Source: Ramlibacter humi
GTDB lineage: Bacteria; Pseudomonadota; Gammaproteobacteria; Burkholderiales; Burkholderiaceae_C
DNA: 64,000 nt
Assembly (NCBI RefSeq): GCF_004681975.1
Contig: NZ_SMLK01000001.1
Span: 124,001-188,000, forward strand
Direction of reading: 5' to 3'
Both the position numbers and the translations under genes were made by a program. The notes beneath the pieces are model-generated. The model saw nothing but the letters and a program-made list of their open reading frames with translations, had not been told where the DNA came from and did not search any database. Below are positions 12,718 to 21,185 of this stretch, piece by piece (position 1 is the stretch's first letter; each line of letters begins with the position of its first letter).

Positions 12718-13026
12718 TCAGCGAGGAGTGAAGTCTTTTCCTGCTGCCGTGGCTCTATACATCCCACGAACGCTTGCGGATACCGTGGTCTTCATGGGGC
12801 CTCCCGACCTGTATTTTTTGCCGCTCGGAAAGTACAGTCTAGATGCGATCCACCGGGGCTGCCCTAGGGTGACCACCGAGGGCGCCCTCCCTGCGGCAAG
12901 CGCATCGATGGAGTTGATGTCTTCCGTTCTAATCTCCGCGGCGAGCTCAACCGTGGCGGCGCTGTTCGTGAGGCCGTGTTTCGTGGTGGCCTGGCGGAAG
13001 ATAGAACCAAATTCCTCATATGACAT
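12718..13026 (-). CDS. Small hypothetical protein leading the chemosensory operon
   Basis: 102 aa (MSYEEFGSIFRQATTKHGLT...). No family is recognised. The first 50 residues look helical and soluble, with no signal peptide or membrane segment; the tail is basic. The gene ends 4 bp before the REC-EAL start, in the spacing expected of an operon. Its DNA is visibly less GC-rich than the neighbours. No strong ribosome site precedes the ATG. It could be a true accessory protein or a chance frame in the leader region. Confidence 0.4.
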   Translation of the reverse strand: MSYEEFGSIFRQATTKHGLTNSAATVELAAEIRTEDINSIDALAAGRAPSVVTLGQPRWIASRLYFPSGKKYRSGGPMKTTVSASVRGMYRATAAGKDFTPR

Positions 13027-13166
13027 CCGGCCGGGCCGCCGGTGCGGCAGGGCGACGATCCCACTGCCGCCGGGCTGGCGCAAAGATGTGCCACGGCCCA
13101 GCACCCGATGGAGCGCGATTGGTGCAACATCCCTGTCTCCTCCATTCGCTGTCGGGAGGTGACGAC

Positions 13167-13394
13167 ATGAACGGGTCGCGTGGCCGCCGGCCTTCACGGC
13201 ACTGGTTGTGGCTCCTGCTGATTCCCTGGATCGCGATGGTCTGGGTGTCTTCGTACAACCGCGCCGACCCGCGGTTGTGGGGCTTCCCGTTCTTCTACTG
13301 GTACCAGCTGCTCTGGGTGTTGATCAGCGCGGTGATCACCGCGCTGGTGTACTTCATGACCCGCAACGGCAACGGCAACGGGGAGGCGCCATGA
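13167..13394 (+). CDS. DUF3311 small membrane protein
   Basis: 75 aa with two hydrophobic segments (about residues 13-28 and 42-64, WYQLLWVLISAVITALVYF), ending in a short polar Asn/Gly tail. This is the size and pattern of DUF3311, which is regularly encoded directly before MctP-type sodium:solute symporters. GGGAGG lies 7 bp before the ATG. The stop overlaps the next start (ATGA, 13391-13394). Probably a small partner or stabiliser of the symporter. Confidence 0.85.
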   Translation: MNGSRGRRPSRHWLWLLLIPWIAMVWVSSYNRADPRLWGFPFFYWYQLLWVLISAVITALVYFMTRNGNGNGEAP

Positions 13395-14941
13395 ACGCGG
13401 TCGCCGTCACGGTCTTCGTGCTGCTGTTCGTGTTCGTCACGGTGCTGGGCTTCTTCGCGGCGCGGTGGCGGCGCGGGGACCTGGCGCACCTGCACGAATG
13501 GGGCCTGGGCGGGCGGCGCTTCGGCACCGTCGTCACCTGGTTCCTGCTGGGCGGGGACCTGTACACGGCCTACACCTTCATCGCCGTGCCGGCGCTCGTG
13601 TTCGGCGCGGGCGCGACCGGGTTCTTCGCGCTGCCGTACACGGTGCTGATCTACCCGTTCGCCTTCGTGGTGTTCCCGAAACTGTGGGCCGTGGCCAAGC
13701 GGCACGGCTACGTGACGGCTTCCGACTTCGTCACCGCGCGCCACGGCAGCCGCATGCTGGGCCTGGCCGTGGCGGTCACCGGCATCGTCGCGACCATGCC
13801 GTACATCGCGCTGCAGCTGGTGGGCATCGAGGTCGTGATCGGCGCGCTGGGGTTCGAGACGAAGGGCCTGGTCGGCGACCTGCCGCTGATCATCGCCTTC
13901 GTCATCCTGGCGGCCTACACATACACGTCCGGCCTGCGTGCGCCGGCCATGATCGCGATCGTGAAGGACCTGCTGATCTACCTGACGATCATCGTCGCGA
14001 TGATCGTCATCCCGGCGCAGCTGGGCGGCTTCGGCGCCATCTTCTCGGCGGTGCCGGAGAAGAACCTGCTGCTCAAGCCGCCCGACGCGGGAAGCCTGAA
14101 CGGCTACAGCGCGTACGCCACGCTGGCGGTGGGCTCGGCGCTGGCGCTGTTCCTCTACCCGCACTCCGTCACCGCGCTGCTGGCCTCTTCGTCGGGCAGC
14201 ACCATCCGCCGCAACATGGCCCTGCTGCCGGCGTATTCGCTGGTGCTGGGGCTGCTGGCGCTGCTGGGCTTCATGGCCCTGGCCGCGGGCGTGAAGGACA
14301 TGCCGCAGTACGCGCCGTACTTCAAGGCTTTCGGGCCGAACTTCGCGGTGCCCGCGCTGTTCCTGCACTTCTTCCCGCCGTGGTTCGTCGGCGTGGCGTT
14401 CGCGGCCATCGGCATCGGCGCACTGGTGCCGGCGGCCATCATGTCCATCGCCGCGGCCAACCTGTACACGCGCAACATCCACAAGGAGTTCATCAACCCC
14501 GGCATGGCGCACCACCAGGAGACGCAGGTCGCGAAGTTCGTCTCGCTGATCGTGAAGGTGGGGGCGCTGGCCTTCATCCTGGGCCTGCCGCTCACGTACG
14601 CCATCCAGCTGCAGTTGCTGGGCGGCATCTGGATCATCCAGACGTTGCCGGCCATCGTGCTGGGGCTGTACACGCGCGCGCTGGACCACCGCGGCCTGCT
14701 GCTCGGCTGGGCGGCCGGCATCGTCACGGGCACCTGGATGGCGGTGTCGCTGAAGCTGGCGAGCTCCACCTACACCATCCACCTGTTCGGCACCGCGATC
14801 CCCGGCTACGCCGCCGTGTGGTCGCTGGTGGTGAACCTGGTGGTCGCCATCGTGGTGAGCGTGGTGGTGCGGGTGATGGGCATGCGGCCGGCGGTGGACG
14901 CCACGCGGCCGGAGGATTACCTGGATCCGGTGGGCGGCTGA
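13391..14941 (+). CDS. Sodium:solute symporter, monocarboxylate (MctP) type
   Basis: 516 aa integral membrane protein with about 13 hydrophobic segments and the SSS-family layout: short N-terminal helix, RFGTVVTWFLLGGDLYTAYT in the second helix region, YVTASDFVTARHGSRMLGL after the third, and a conserved SSGSTIRRNMALLPAYS loop. MctP relatives take up lactate, pyruvate, acetate or other short carboxylates with Na+ or H+. It is coupled to the DUF3311 gene. Its 3' end overlaps by 25 bp with the convergent sterol-desaturase-like gene. Substrate is inferred from family only. Confidence 0.88.
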   Translation: MNAVAVTVFVLLFVFVTVLGFFAARWRRGDLAHLHEWGLGGRRFGTVVTWFLLGGDLYTAYTFIAVPALVFGAGATGFFALPYTVLIYPFAFVVFPKLWAVAKRHGYVTASDFVTARHGSRMLGLAVAVTGIVATMPYIALQLVGIEVVIGALGFETKGLVGDLPLIIAFVILAAYTYTSGLRAPAMIAIVKDLLIYLTIIVAMIVIPAQLGGFGAIFSAVPEKNLLLKPPDAGSLNGYSAYATLAVGSALALFLYPHSVTALLASSSGSTIRRNMALLPAYSLVLGLLALLGFMALAAGVKDMPQYAPYFKAFGPNFAVPALFLHFFPPWFVGVAFAAIGIGALVPAAIMSIAAANLYTRNIHKEFINPGMAHHQETQVAKFVSLIVKVGALAFILGLPLTYAIQLQLLGGIWIIQTLPAIVLGLYTRALDHRGLLLGWAAGIVTGTWMAVSLKLASSTYTIHLFGTAIPGYAAVWSLVVNLVVAIVVSVVVRVMGMRPAVDATRPEDYLDPVGG

Positions 14942-15990
14942 ACGAGGGCTTCGCCCGGCGCGTGCACGCCGCCGGTGCCGTCGTCGTGCACGGGCCGCAA
15001 GCCCGGCCCGCCGAAGTGCACGTCGCCCAGCCGCCAGCCTTCCAGGTGGCGCACCGCTGCCCAGAAGCGCTTCAGCGTGTGCCACTGCATCGCCACCAGC
15101 CCGCGGCCGTTGTCGGCATCGACGACCGGGTCGCTCACGCCGGTGGGCCGCACGGGCTCGCCGTGAAGCGCCGTGCCGAACAGGCTGTCCCAGACCGACA
15201 GCACCTGGCCGAAATTGCAGTTGTGCAGCGCGGGCCGGTCGGGATCGCGCCGCATGTGGTGCAGGCGATGGAAGCGCGGCCCCACCCAGATGCGCGCGGC
15301 CCAGCGGCTCACCGATCCCAGTTGAAGGCGCAGGTTGGCGTGCGACAGGTTCTGCACCAGCTCGCTCAGCAGCACGAGCAGCGCGAACTCCGAAGGCTCC
15401 ACGCCCAGCGCTATGCCCACCAGTGACAGCACGAACGACTGCAGCACGCCGTCCAGGTAGCTGCCCCGGTCGTTGGTCCAGCAGCTCATCTGCCGCTGGC
15501 TGTGGTGCATGCTGTGCAGGGCCCACCACCAGGGGATGGCGTGCTGCGCCCGGTGCATCCAGTAGTAGCAGAGGTCGTAGGCGGCGTAGTAGGCGAGGAA
15601 CGCCGCCAGCGGATGCGCGGCGAACCAGGGAAACCACTCGCGCAGGCCGCCCGGGCCGGCGGCGGCCGTTCCGCCCGCGAAAAGGTCCGCGAAGGGGCGC
15701 AGCGCGAGATAGCTGAACAGCGGAAACAGCCCCAGCATGACCAGCGTGTACTGACGGTCCACCGTGGTCAGCTCGCGGTCTTCCCAGCGCTCGTGCGGCC
15801 AGACGCTTTCCAGCGGGCGCATCACGCAGGCGATGAGAAACACCTGCAGGCAGGCGATGAGCAAGGCCTGCGCGATCTCGCGCGCGTCGTCCGCGGCGGC
15901 GCCCGCATGCAATGCGGCCGCCACCGGCACCACGGCGTGCGCCGACGTCCAGTCGACGAGGTGGGACCACAGGAGGGCGAGGGTGTGCAT
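14917..15990 (-). CDS. Fatty acid hydroxylase / sterol desaturase family protein
   Basis: 357 aa membrane di-iron protein. Four to five hydrophobic helices surround the three histidine clusters of the superfamily: HRAQH (in YYWMHRAQHAIPW), HSMHH (WALHSMHHSQRQM) and HRLHH (GPRFHRLHHMRRD). A further HNCNFG motif follows. These ligate two irons for hydroxylation or desaturation of lipids. The ATG at 15990 opens just before the first hydrophobic stretch. It overlaps the 3' end of the convergent symporter gene. Bacterial members hydroxylate fatty acids, carotenoids or hopanoids; the substrate here is unknown. Confidence 0.88.
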   Translation of the reverse strand: MHTLALLWSHLVDWTSAHAVVPVAAALHAGAAADDAREIAQALLIACLQVFLIACVMRPLESVWPHERWEDRELTTVDRQYTLVMLGLFPLFSYLALRPFADLFAGGTAAAGPGGLREWFPWFAAHPLAAFLAYYAAYDLCYYWMHRAQHAIPWWWALHSMHHSQRQMSCWTNDRGSYLDGVLQSFVLSLVGIALGVEPSEFALLVLLSELVQNLSHANLRLQLGSVSRWAARIWVGPRFHRLHHMRRDPDRPALHNCNFGQVLSVWDSLFGTALHGEPVRPTGVSDPVVDADNGRGLVAMQWHTLKRFWAAVRHLEGWRLGDVHFGGPGLRPVHDDGTGGVHAPGEALVQPPTGSR

Positions 15991-16168
15991 GGGGATTTCG
16001 CGGGAGGACTGCGCCGATTTTCCCAAAGCGGCGGCCCGGCGCGCCGGCATGGCCGGGCGATAATCGCGGCCTCCTGACTCGACGGCATCGTCTTCCAGCC
16101 CGCGCCCGCCGGGCAAGGGAAAGACGGCCCGCGCGCACCGCGCAAGGCAGCCGCCGAACGCCGGCCAC

Positions 16169-17905
16169 ATGTTCTCTGTCTTCTCTCCCCGCCGCACGGG
16201 CACTTCGCTGCTGGCGACCACGCCCAACCGCTGGGACTGGGCGCTGCTGCCCATCGTGCTGGCCGTGCTGGCGGCGGTGGCCTTCGGGGCCATGCAGATG
16301 AGCCGGCCTTTCATCGTCGGCCAGCCCACGCCCATCACGCTGGACCCGCTGGAGCTGCCTTACTACCTGCTGCGCACCATCCTGCGCATGTTCCTGGCGC
16401 TGGGGTGCGCGCTGCTTTTCAGCTTCGTCTTCGCCACGCTGGCGGCGAAGTACCGTGCGGCGGAAAAGGTGCTGATCCCGCTGCTGGACGTGCTGCAGTC
16501 CGTTCCGATCCTGGGATTCCAGGCCATCGCCATCGCCCCGTTCATCGCGCTGTTCCCCGGCAACCTGCTCGGCGTGGAATGCGCGGCCATCTTCGCCATC
16601 TTCACGTCGCAGGCCTGGAACATGGCGTTCAGCCTGTACCAGTCGATGAAGACGATCCCGCCCGAGCTGAACGAGGCGGCCCGCGTGTTCCGCCTGTCCG
16701 GATGGCAGCGGTTCTGGCGCCTGGAACTGCCGTTCGCGACGCCCGGGCTGCTGTGGAACATGATGATGTCGATGTCCGGCGGCTGGTTCTTCCTGGTCGC
16801 CGCGGAGGCGGTCTCGGTCGCCAACCAGGACATCAAGCTGCCCGGCATCGGCGCGTACATCGCCGTGGCCATCGCGCAGGAGAGCGGGCGCGCCATCTTC
16901 TGGGCGATCGGCGCGATGCTGGCCGGCATCATCCTCTACGACCAGCTGTTCTTCCGCCCGCTGCTGGCGTGGGCCGACAAGTTCCGCTTCGAGGAATCGC
17001 AGGGCGACACCGCGCAGAAGTCCTGGCTGCTCGACTGGGGCCGCCGCAGCGCTTTCGTGCGGGCCGTCACCGACCGCTTCTGGTCCCAGATGCGCAAGGC
17101 GCTCGGCTGGTTCGGCGGTCCGCGCACGCAACGCCGCGCCGGCGCGGGGCAGGCCGCCGCGCCGGACGCGCGCTGGGGCCGGCTGTGGGATGCCGCGCTG
17201 CTGCTGGCGGGCGTCGCCGCGACGCTGCAGTTCTTCTTCTACGTGCACAGCGTGGTGGGCTGGCGCGAAGTGGCCCACGTGGCCGGGCTGGGGCTCATCA
17301 CGCTGGCGCGCGTGCTGGTGCTCATCGCGCTGGCGTCCATCGTGTGGGTGCCCATCTCGGTGTGGATCGGGCTGCGTCCCGCGTACTCGCAGAAGGTGCA
17401 GGCGGTGGCGCAGTTCCTCGCGGCCTTCCCGGTGAACCTGATGTTCCCGCTGGTGGTGTACGTGCTGGCCACCTACCACCTCAGCCCGAACGTGTGGCTC
17501 AGCCCGCTGATGGTGTTCGGCACCCAGTGGTACATCCTGTTCAACGTGGTGGCGGGCGCGTCGACGCTGCCCAATGAATTGCGGCTGGCATCCGAGAACC
17601 TCGGCCTGCGGGGCTGGCTGAAGTGGAAGCGCGTCTACCTGCCCGCCGTCTTCCCGAGCTTCGTCACGGGCGCCATCACGGCCAGCGGCGGCTCGTGGAA
17701 CGCGAGCATCGTGGCCGAATACGTGACCTGGGGAAAAACGTCACTGGTGGCCGACGGCCTGGGCAGCTACATCAAGCAGATGACCGACGCCGGCGACTTC
17801 CACCGCATCGCGCTGGGCATCGGCGTGATGTGCGTCTTCGTCATGCTGCTCAACCGGTTCTTCTGGCGGCGCCTGTACGTGCTGGCGGAAGACCGCAGCA
17901 AATAG
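16169..17905 (+). CDS. ABC transporter permease, two fused NitT/TauT-type permease domains
   Basis: 578 aa. Two BPD-type permease halves are fused: the first (about 25-290) with the coupling loop EAARVFRLSGWQRFWRLELP, the second (about 345-575) with ASENLGLRGWLKWKRVYLPA. About twelve transmembrane segments are visible. The hydrophilic linker (290-340) is charged. Fusion means a single polypeptide can replace a permease homodimer. The downstream ATPase starts 13 bp after the stop codon. No periplasmic binding protein of the nitrate/sulfonate class is adjacent; the neighbouring Bug protein belongs to another system. No good ribosome site precedes the ATG, but the N-terminal NRWDWALLP region fits the family. 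Confidence 0.88.
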   Translation: MFSVFSPRRTGTSLLATTPNRWDWALLPIVLAVLAAVAFGAMQMSRPFIVGQPTPITLDPLELPYYLLRTILRMFLALGCALLFSFVFATLAAKYRAAEKVLIPLLDVLQSVPILGFQAIAIAPFIALFPGNLLGVECAAIFAIFTSQAWNMAFSLYQSMKTIPPELNEAARVFRLSGWQRFWRLELPFATPGLLWNMMMSMSGGWFFLVAAEAVSVANQDIKLPGIGAYIAVAIAQESGRAIFWAIGAMLAGIILYDQLFFRPLLAWADKFRFEESQGDTAQKSWLLDWGRRSAFVRAVTDRFWSQMRKALGWFGGPRTQRRAGAGQAAAPDARWGRLWDAALLLAGVAATLQFFFYVHSVVGWREVAHVAGLGLITLARVLVLIALASIVWVPISVWIGLRPAYSQKVQAVAQFLAAFPVNLMFPLVVYVLATYHLSPNVWLSPLMVFGTQWYILFNVVAGASTLPNELRLASENLGLRGWLKWKRVYLPAVFPSFVTGAITASGGSWNASIVAEYVTWGKTSLVADGLGSYIKQMTDAGDFHRIALGIGVMCVFVMLLNRFFWRRLYVLAEDRSK

Positions 17906-17917
17906 GGATCGACCGAC

Positions 17918-19234
17918 ATGAAGGAATTCCTGCTCGACCTGCGCGGCGTCTCCAAGTCGTTCCGCACCGCGGAGGGCGCGCCGCGCCTCGTGCTGGACGG
18001 CGTGAACTTCTCGCTGGGCAAGGGCGAGATCGTCGCGCTGCTCGGCAAGTCGGGTTCCGGCAAGTCGACGCTGCTGCGCATCATGGCGGGGCTCATCCCC
18101 GCCGACGGCGGGTCGGTGGCCTACCGCGGCAAGCCCATCGCCGGGCCGGTCGAAGGCGTCGCGATGGTCTTCCAGTCGTTCGCGCTGTTCCCCTGGCTCA
18201 CCGTGCAGCAGAACGTCGAACTGGGGCTGGAAGCCCAGGGCGTCGCGCCCGCCGACAGGCAGCAGCGGGCCGACGCCATGCTGGAACTCATCGGGCTGGC
18301 CGGCTTCGGCGGCGCCTTGCCGCGCGAGCTTTCGGGCGGCATGCGCCAGCGCGTGGGGATCGCGCGCGCGCTGGTGACCAACCCCGACGTGCTGCTGATG
18401 GACGAAGCCTTCTCGGCGCTGGACGTCCTCACCGGCGAGACGCTGCGCACCGAGATCCTGGAGCTGTGGGACACCAAGAGCATCCCCACCCGGGGCATCC
18501 TGGTGGTGTCGCACAACATCGAGGAAGCGGTGATGATGGCCGACCGCATCGTCATCCTGTCCAGCGACCCCGGTCGCATCCGCAGCGAGTACGTCATCGA
18601 CGTGCCGCGTCCGCGCGACGCCGACTCGGCCGCGGTGCGCGCGCTGATCGACGAGGTGTACGGCCTCATGACCATGCGCGTCGCGCCGGCGCCCGCCGCC
18701 GCGGCGCAGGCAGCACCGGCCGTGGACTACCGCCTGCCCGAGACCGACGTCAATCGCATCGAAGCCGTGCTGGACCTGCTGGCCGGCCCGCCGTTCGGCG
18801 GCCGCGCCGACCTGCCCCAGCTGGCCGACGAAGCCGAGCTTCCGGACGAGGAACTGTTCCCGACCTACGAAGCGCTGGGCCTGCTGGGCCTGGCGCACGT
18901 GGAGAAGGGCGACATCAGCCTGACGCCGCTGGGGCACCGTTACGCGGCGGCGGCCCACACGCTGCGCCAGGAGATCTTCGGCCAGCAGCTGCTGATGCAT
19001 GTGCCGCTGGCTTCGCGCATCCGCGAGGACCTGGAAGCCGAGCCTTCGGGCACCCTGGGCGAGGAACCTTTCCTGTCGGTGCTGCAGGAATCGCTGGACG
19101 CCGGCCAGGCCGGTCGCACCCTGGAGATCGCCATCGAATGGGGCCGGTACGGCGAGGTCTACGAGTACGACTTCAATGCCGGCGTGCTGAAGCTGCCGGA
19201 CGGCGAGGCCGCCTCTGCCGGGACGGCCCCCTGA
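17918..19234 (+). CDS. ABC transporter ATP-binding protein with C-terminal AAA-associated domain
   Basis: 438 aa. The first about 250 residues are a NitT/TauT-type ATPase: Walker A GKSGSGKST, Q-loop VFQSFALFPWL, signature LSGGMRQRVGIARAL, Walker B LLMDEAFSALD, and switch His in VVSHNIEEAV. Residues about 275-430 form an extra domain (AAA-associated, winged-helix-like) found behind a subset of such ATPases, probably regulatory. It pairs with the fused permease just upstream. It converges on the Bug gene with only 3 bp between stops. Substrate cannot be deduced. Confidence 0.88.
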   Translation: MKEFLLDLRGVSKSFRTAEGAPRLVLDGVNFSLGKGEIVALLGKSGSGKSTLLRIMAGLIPADGGSVAYRGKPIAGPVEGVAMVFQSFALFPWLTVQQNVELGLEAQGVAPADRQQRADAMLELIGLAGFGGALPRELSGGMRQRVGIARALVTNPDVLLMDEAFSALDVLTGETLRTEILELWDTKSIPTRGILVVSHNIEEAVMMADRIVILSSDPGRIRSEYVIDVPRPRDADSAAVRALIDEVYGLMTMRVAPAPAAAAQAAPAVDYRLPETDVNRIEAVLDLLAGPPFGGRADLPQLADEAELPDEELFPTYEALGLLGLAHVEKGDISLTPLGHRYAAAAHTLRQEIFGQQLLMHVPLASRIREDLEAEPSGTLGEEPFLSVLQESLDAGQAGRTLEIAIEWGRYGEVYEYDFNAGVLKLPDGEAASAGTAP

Positions 19235-19237
19235 CGA

Positions 19238-20215
19238 TCAGTCCAGCGAAATCTTCTGCTCGCGGATCAGCTTGTGCCAGCGCGCCACTTCGTGGCGGTT
19301 GAGGTCGGCGTATTCCTGCGGCGTGCTGGCGACCGGCTCGATGCCGAAGTCCACCAGCTTCTGGCGCACCGCGGGCGTGTTGATGGCGGTGGCGATCTGC
19401 TTCTGCAGCGCGTTCACCACGTCGGCGGGCGTGCGGGCCGGCACGACGATGCCCACCTGCGCGGCGGCTTCGACGTTCTTGAACCCGAGTTCGGCGAACG
19501 TCGGCACGTCGGGCAACTGCGGCAGGCGCGTGGGGTTGGCCACGGCCAGCGCGCGAATCTTGCCGCCCTTGATGAAGCCGGCGCCCGCGGCCAGGTCGAC
19601 CATCATCGCGGGGATCTGGCCGCCGGCCAGGTCGCTCAGCGCCGGCGCGGCGCCGCGGTAGGGGATGTGCACCATGTGCAGGCCCGCGTCCACCTTCAGC
19701 AATTCCATCGCCAGGTGGTGCGGGCTGCCGGCGCCGGCCGAGCCGTAGCTGATGGCGCCGGGGCGCGCCTTGGCCTTGGCGATGAAGTCGCGCGCGTCCT
19801 TCGCGTCCGAGCCCGGGCCCACGACCAGGATCATGGGGAACTTGCCCATCAGCGTGACGGGCAGCAGGTCTTTCTCGGGGCTGTAGGTCAGCTTGGAATA
19901 CAGCGCGGTGTTGAACACCATGGTGCCGTTGTCGGCCGACAGGATGGTGTAGCCGTCGGGGGCCGAGCGCGCCACGTCCGCCGCGGCGATGGCCGTGTTG
20001 CCGCCCGGCTTGTTGTCCACCAGAACCGGCTGGCCGGACTGCGCGGACAGCTGCAGGCCGATGGTGCGGGCCAGGAAGTCCGAACCGCCGCCGGCCGGGT
20101 AGGGCACCACCCAGCGGATGCTCTTGGCGGGATAGCTTTGGGCGTGCGCGGCGCCGGTGGCGCCGAACAGGGCGGACAGGGCCAGCAGGCCGGTGGCGCT
20201 TCGTCGATTGATCAA
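19238..20215 (-). CDS. Bug/TctC-family tripartite tricarboxylate-type binding protein
   Basis: 325 aa periplasmic solute-binding protein with a signal peptide (cleavage after AHA/Q near residue 25). It carries the Bug hallmarks: YPAKSIRWVVPYPAGGGSD at the start of the mature protein, GNTAIAAADVARSAPDGYT, and YGSAGAGSPHHLAMELL. The start is a TTG at 20215 with GAGGAG 7 bp upstream; no ATG is nearby in frame. No tctA/tctB membrane genes accompany it, as is usual for the many orphan Bug proteins of Burkholderiales. Ligands of this family are usually carboxylates or aromatic acids. Confidence 0.9.
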   Translation of the reverse strand: MINRRSATGLLALSALFGATGAAHAQSYPAKSIRWVVPYPAGGGSDFLARTIGLQLSAQSGQPVLVDNKPGGNTAIAAADVARSAPDGYTILSADNGTMVFNTALYSKLTYSPEKDLLPVTLMGKFPMILVVGPGSDAKDARDFIAKAKARPGAISYGSAGAGSPHHLAMELLKVDAGLHMVHIPYRGAAPALSDLAGGQIPAMMVDLAAGAGFIKGGKIRALAVANPTRLPQLPDVPTFAELGFKNVEAAAQVGIVVPARTPADVVNALQKQIATAINTPAVRQKLVDFGIEPVASTPQEYADLNRHEVARWHKLIREQKISLD

Positions 20216-20549
20216 GGGATGCTCCTCGGTGTGTCCGGTGGTCGGGTGGTGGCTGGATCGTACTCAATCACCTGCAACCAGCCCCAGCGCCGGCGGTACG
20301 AAGCCGCCTTGCGCCGGAACAGTTCCAGGTGCGGCGTCAGCGGGTTGGGCGCGAGCTTTCCCGCGTACAGGATGTCCAGCCCGTTCGGCGCGTGGAGCTC
20401 CAGGCCATCGCACGACGGCCGCACCCCCACGCAGGTGGCGGGAACCAGGAAGCAGTCGATGCCGCCCAGTTGTCCAGGATGGCGCGGTTGAAGCGGTTCG
20501 AAAGGATGCCGCGCAGGAAATCCTGCGGACCGGCGTGGTGGCCGTGCAT
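20212..20549 (-). pseudogene. Frameshifted hypothetical ORF
   Basis: Two partial frames join into one plausible protein. Frame 1 runs from the ATG at 20549 (MHGHHAGPQDFLRGILSNRF) to ILDNW near 20466. Frame 2 continues as GGIDCFLVPATCVGVRPSCD and on through LELFRRKAASYRRRWGWLQV to a stop at 20212. One missing base in the G-rich run around 20466-20471 would restore a protein of about 110 residues. The start is 9 bp after the upstream gene's stop and the end overlaps the TTG of the Bug gene, so it sits like an operon member. No family recognised. It may be a real mutation or a sequencing error. Confidence 0.45.
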
Positions 20550-20558
20550 GACGGGCCG

Positions 20559-21059
20559 CTAGAGTTCGCTCGCGTCCTTCAGCACGCGCCGCTTGATCAC
20601 CAGCCGCGTCTGCGGGCCGGCCGCGGTGTTGGCGAGCTGCAGGTACGCGTCCACCTCTTCGCCTTCCCAACTGGCGTAAGAACCCTCCGGCGCGTTGGAC
20701 GCGAGCTCCGCGCCCCAGGTGCCGCGGGCCCACGCCAGCAGGGACGAATACGAAGCGGGGCCGCCTTCGCGTGCCAAGTACTCGACGCGCGCGAGCTGGC
20801 CGTCGGCGATGTAGAACGTGGGCAGCAGGGCGACGCCGGCCAGGCGCACTTCGTCCGCCGACCAGCTGCCCACCAGCCCGCCGGCCAGCCGCGCGGGATG
20901 CGGCACGCGCTTGAGGCCCGGTTGCGCCTGCTGCATTTCCGGCACCGTCATGCCGAGCGACAGGCCGCCCGGCAGCGGACCGGCGATGGAGGTTGCGCAG
21001 GCGAAAGCAGCCAGCGCGATCAGCGTGCGCGCCGCGCGCGAGAGGAAGCGGAATCGCAT
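20559..21059 (-). CDS. Exported hypothetical protein
   Basis: 166 aa from the ATG at 21059. A basic N terminus and hydrophobic stretch (TLIALAAFACATSIAGP) form a signal peptide. The mature part has PLPGGLSLGMTVPEMQQAQP, a pattern seen in small periplasmic proteins that measure or bind an unknown partner. No catalytic motif is seen. It is transcribed away from the AfuABC-like operon, sharing a 126-bp intergenic region that holds a Pho box. A start 18 bp upstream (21077) is open but would spoil the signal peptide. Confidence 0.7.
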   Translation of the reverse strand: MRFRFLSRAARTLIALAAFACATSIAGPLPGGLSLGMTVPEMQQAQPGLKRVPHPARLAGGLVGSWSADEVRLAGVALLPTFYIADGQLARVEYLAREGGPASYSSLLAWARGTWGAELASNAPEGSYASWEGEEVDAYLQLANTAAGPQTRLVIKRRVLKDASEL

Positions 21060-21102
21060 CCGTGCAGCATAGACCACGGGGACGGCTGCCCGGGTTTTTC
21101 CG

Positions 21103-21120
21103 CTGTCATGGAACTGTCAT
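21103..21120 (+). promoter_or_regulatory. Pho box (PhoB binding site)
   Basis: CTGTCATGGAACTGTCAT: two perfect CTGTCAT repeats separated by 4 bp, i.e. 11 bp apart, matching the classical Pho box layout. It lies 66 bp before the ATG of the solute-binding protein. A possible -10 (TAACTT, 21128-21133) follows at the distance expected when PhoB replaces the -35. A GGAAC-6-GTTCC dyad overlaps its right half (21110-21125). Confidence 0.8.
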
Positions 21121-21185
21121 GTTCCGGTAACTTGGCGGGGTCGCCATCTCTTTCTTCCGGGCCCATCACCGCCCGCCGCTTCCAC

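Noticed and set aside
13295-17479. Minus-strand frame of 1394 codons over the symporter and permease genes
   Set aside because: His/Arg/Gln-rich shadow; only its 14917-15990 neighbour in another frame has real protein features.
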